Source of the DNA: Lachnospiraceae bacterium
GTDB lineage: Bacteria > Bacillota_A > Clostridia > Lachnospirales > Lachnospiraceae
Direction of reading: 5' to 3'
DNA: 7,659 nt
NCBI GenBank assembly: GCA_003446335.1
Contig: DMAZ01000126.1
Span: forward strand, 1-7,659
The position numbers and the translations under genes were made by a program. Within the stretch, counting starts at the first letter, position 1. Every line of letters begins with the position of its first letter. Below, piece after piece: positions 6,552 through 7,659 of the stretch. Below the pieces are notes generated by a model. The model was not told where the DNA came from. It did no database searches and was given only the letters and a program-made list of their open reading frames with translations.

Positions 6552-7659
6552 TCAAATCGTACCATGCTTTTTATTCGGACGATTTTCCCTCTTTGTATAA
6601 AGCATTTCAAATGCGCCGATCACATACTTTCTTGTATCGGCATCATCGATGATGGTATCCACATAGCCTCTCTGTGCTGCGGAGGATACATTCTGCTGGA
6701 GTGCAGAGTACTCCGCGGCTGTCTTCCTGATTTCTGCAGCTGTGCCGTCACCGACAAGGATCTTGGCTGCCTCTTTGGCATCCATCATGCCGATTTCGGC
6801 ATCCGGCCAGGCATAAACGAAGTCCGCACCGATGGCTTTTGAACCCATGAGTACATACGCGCTTCCATATGCTTTCCCTGTAACAACAGTGACCTTCGGA
6901 ACGGTCGCGTCTGCATAAGCAGTAGCCAGTCTTGCTGCCGCCTTAGGAAGCTTCTTTTCCTGGCACTCTGTACGGGAATAGCCCTTAAGGTTTGCGAGTG
7001 TAAGGACCGGGATATTGAAGGCATCACAGAAATTGATGAATTCAGAAGCCTTATCAGCGCCGTTTGCACAGATGACATCTGTCTTTCCGCTATTGGCCAC
7101 AGCACCGATCGTCTGGCCGTTCAGCTTCATAAATCCTGTTACGATGCATTCCGCAAAAGCTTTGCGTGTTTCAAAGAAAACACCATTATCAGCGATCATC
7201 GCAAGCATGGAAGCAGCATCCTCTTTATAAGAAGAGATACCTGTGCATGCGCGGTTCAGATCGTCCGTGCAGGCAAGAACCTCCCCGCCATCCTCATTAT
7301 TGAACGGAAGAAGACCGATAAGGGCTCTGACAGCAGCGAAAATTTCATCTTCTGTTCCGATAAAATCTACATTGCCGACTTCAGCCTGATAAGAAGCTGC
7401 GCGGTTATCGATCAGGTCGATATTATTTCCTGTAATTGCATCCGGTGTATTTACGTAAAGCTTACCGTCTGTGCTTTCCATAAAAACAAAATCGGAAATA
7501 GCAGGGACAAAGGAAAGACCGCCGCCGCAGTTGCCGCAAACGATAGCGATCTGCGGAACTACTCCGCTTACAAGTACCTGATTCCTGTAGATCTCGCCAA
7601 GCGCATTAAGGGCATCTGTGGATTCTTCGAGACGTACGCCCGTAGAATCAAGCATAGCA
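6552..7659 (-). CDS. Acyl-CoA carboxyltransferase, MmdA/PccB/12S type, 5' end outside window
   Basis: The C-terminal 368 residues of a biotin-dependent acyl-CoA carboxyltransferase (crotonase-fold carboxyl_trans family, usually about 470-520 residues; methylmalonyl-CoA decarboxylase alpha is the closest role given its neighbours). The frame is open at the right edge, so the ATG at 7655 is internal. Visible features are LDSTGVRLEESTDALNALGE, IAIVCGNCGGGLSFVPAISD (first oxyanion-type glycine loop), FCDAFNIPVLTL, ADATVPKVTVVTGKAYGSAY (second loop), IGADFVYAWPDAEIGMMDA and the C-terminus KRENRPNKKHG, which matches the family ending. Unusually, the family's VPGF segment after the IPVLTL strand reads ANLKGYSRTE, and the following GI..HGA stretch is shortened. 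The substrate (methylmalonyl-, malonyl-, glutaconyl- or another acyl-CoA) cannot be read from this fragment. It ends with a TGA 14 bases before the OadG-like start. Confidence 0.9.
   Translation of the reverse strand, partial: AMLDSTGVRLEESTDALNALGEIYRNQVLVSGVVPQIAIVCGNCGGGLSFVPAISDFVFMESTDGKLYVNTPDAITGNNIDLIDNRAASYQAEVGNVDFIGTEDEIFAAVRALIGLLPFNNEDGGEVLACTDDLNRACTGISSYKEDAASMLAMIADNGVFFETRKAFAECIVTGFMKLNGQTIGAVANSGKTDVICANGADKASEFINFCDAFNIPVLTLANLKGYSRTECQEKKLPKAAARLATAYADATVPKVTVVTGKAYGSAYVLMGSKAIGADFVYAWPDAEIGMMDAKEAAKILVGDGTAAEIRKTAAEYSALQQNVSSAAQRGYVDTIIDDADTRKYVIGAFEMLYTKRENRPNKKHGTI

Noticed and set aside
7653..7655. ATG near the right edge as the start of the acyl-CoA carboxyltransferase
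   Set aside because: The frame remains open to the window edge and the family needs about 100-150 more N-terminal residues; this methionine lies within a conserved internal segment.

Overview
This window reads like the chromosome of an anaerobic Firmicute, most likely a Clostridia member such as Lachnospiraceae. The reasons are strong GGAGG-type ribosome binding sites, occasional TTG starts, intermediate GC content judged by eye, a complete set of split-subunit Na+-translocating decarboxylase genes, and the order flavoprotein-cmk-ispH. The taxonomic call is inference. All eight genes lie on the minus strand, so transcription runs from right to left. No tRNA, rRNA, mobile element or CRISPR array is visible.

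Right block (7659 to 2656), in transcription order: the C-terminal part of an acyl-CoA carboxyltransferase of the MmdA/12S type; an OadG-family membrane subunit with an unusual N-terminal lipoprotein-like extracytoplasmic domain; a stand-alone biotin carrier protein; the OadB-type Na+-pumping beta subunit; and an OadA/5S-type oxaloacetate or pyruvate carboxyltransferase without its own biotinyl domain. Together they form a biotin-dependent, sodium-coupled decarboxylase. One carrier and one membrane pump could serve two different carboxyltransferases, one for acyl-CoA and one for 2-oxo acids. The same parts could also act as a transcarboxylase, with 12S-, 5S- and 1.3S-like components. Stem-loops sit in two of the gaps inside this operon, and a third, larger one follows its last gene.

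Left block (2564 to 1), in transcription order: a HI0933/YhiN/BaiN-family flavoprotein; cytidylate kinase, with a 4-base ATGA overlap; and ispH, cut by the left edge just before the expected third Fe-S cysteine. These look like one tight transcription unit of housekeeping character. Whether it has its own promoter in the 91-base gap (2565-2655) cannot be decided by eye; I saw no convincing -35/-10 pair.

The most interesting content is the two-carboxyltransferase Na+ pump operon and the lipoprotein-OadG fusion. Neither is claimed as wholly new, because related operons are common in gut Clostridia. I found no evidence for an unrelated cryptic system.
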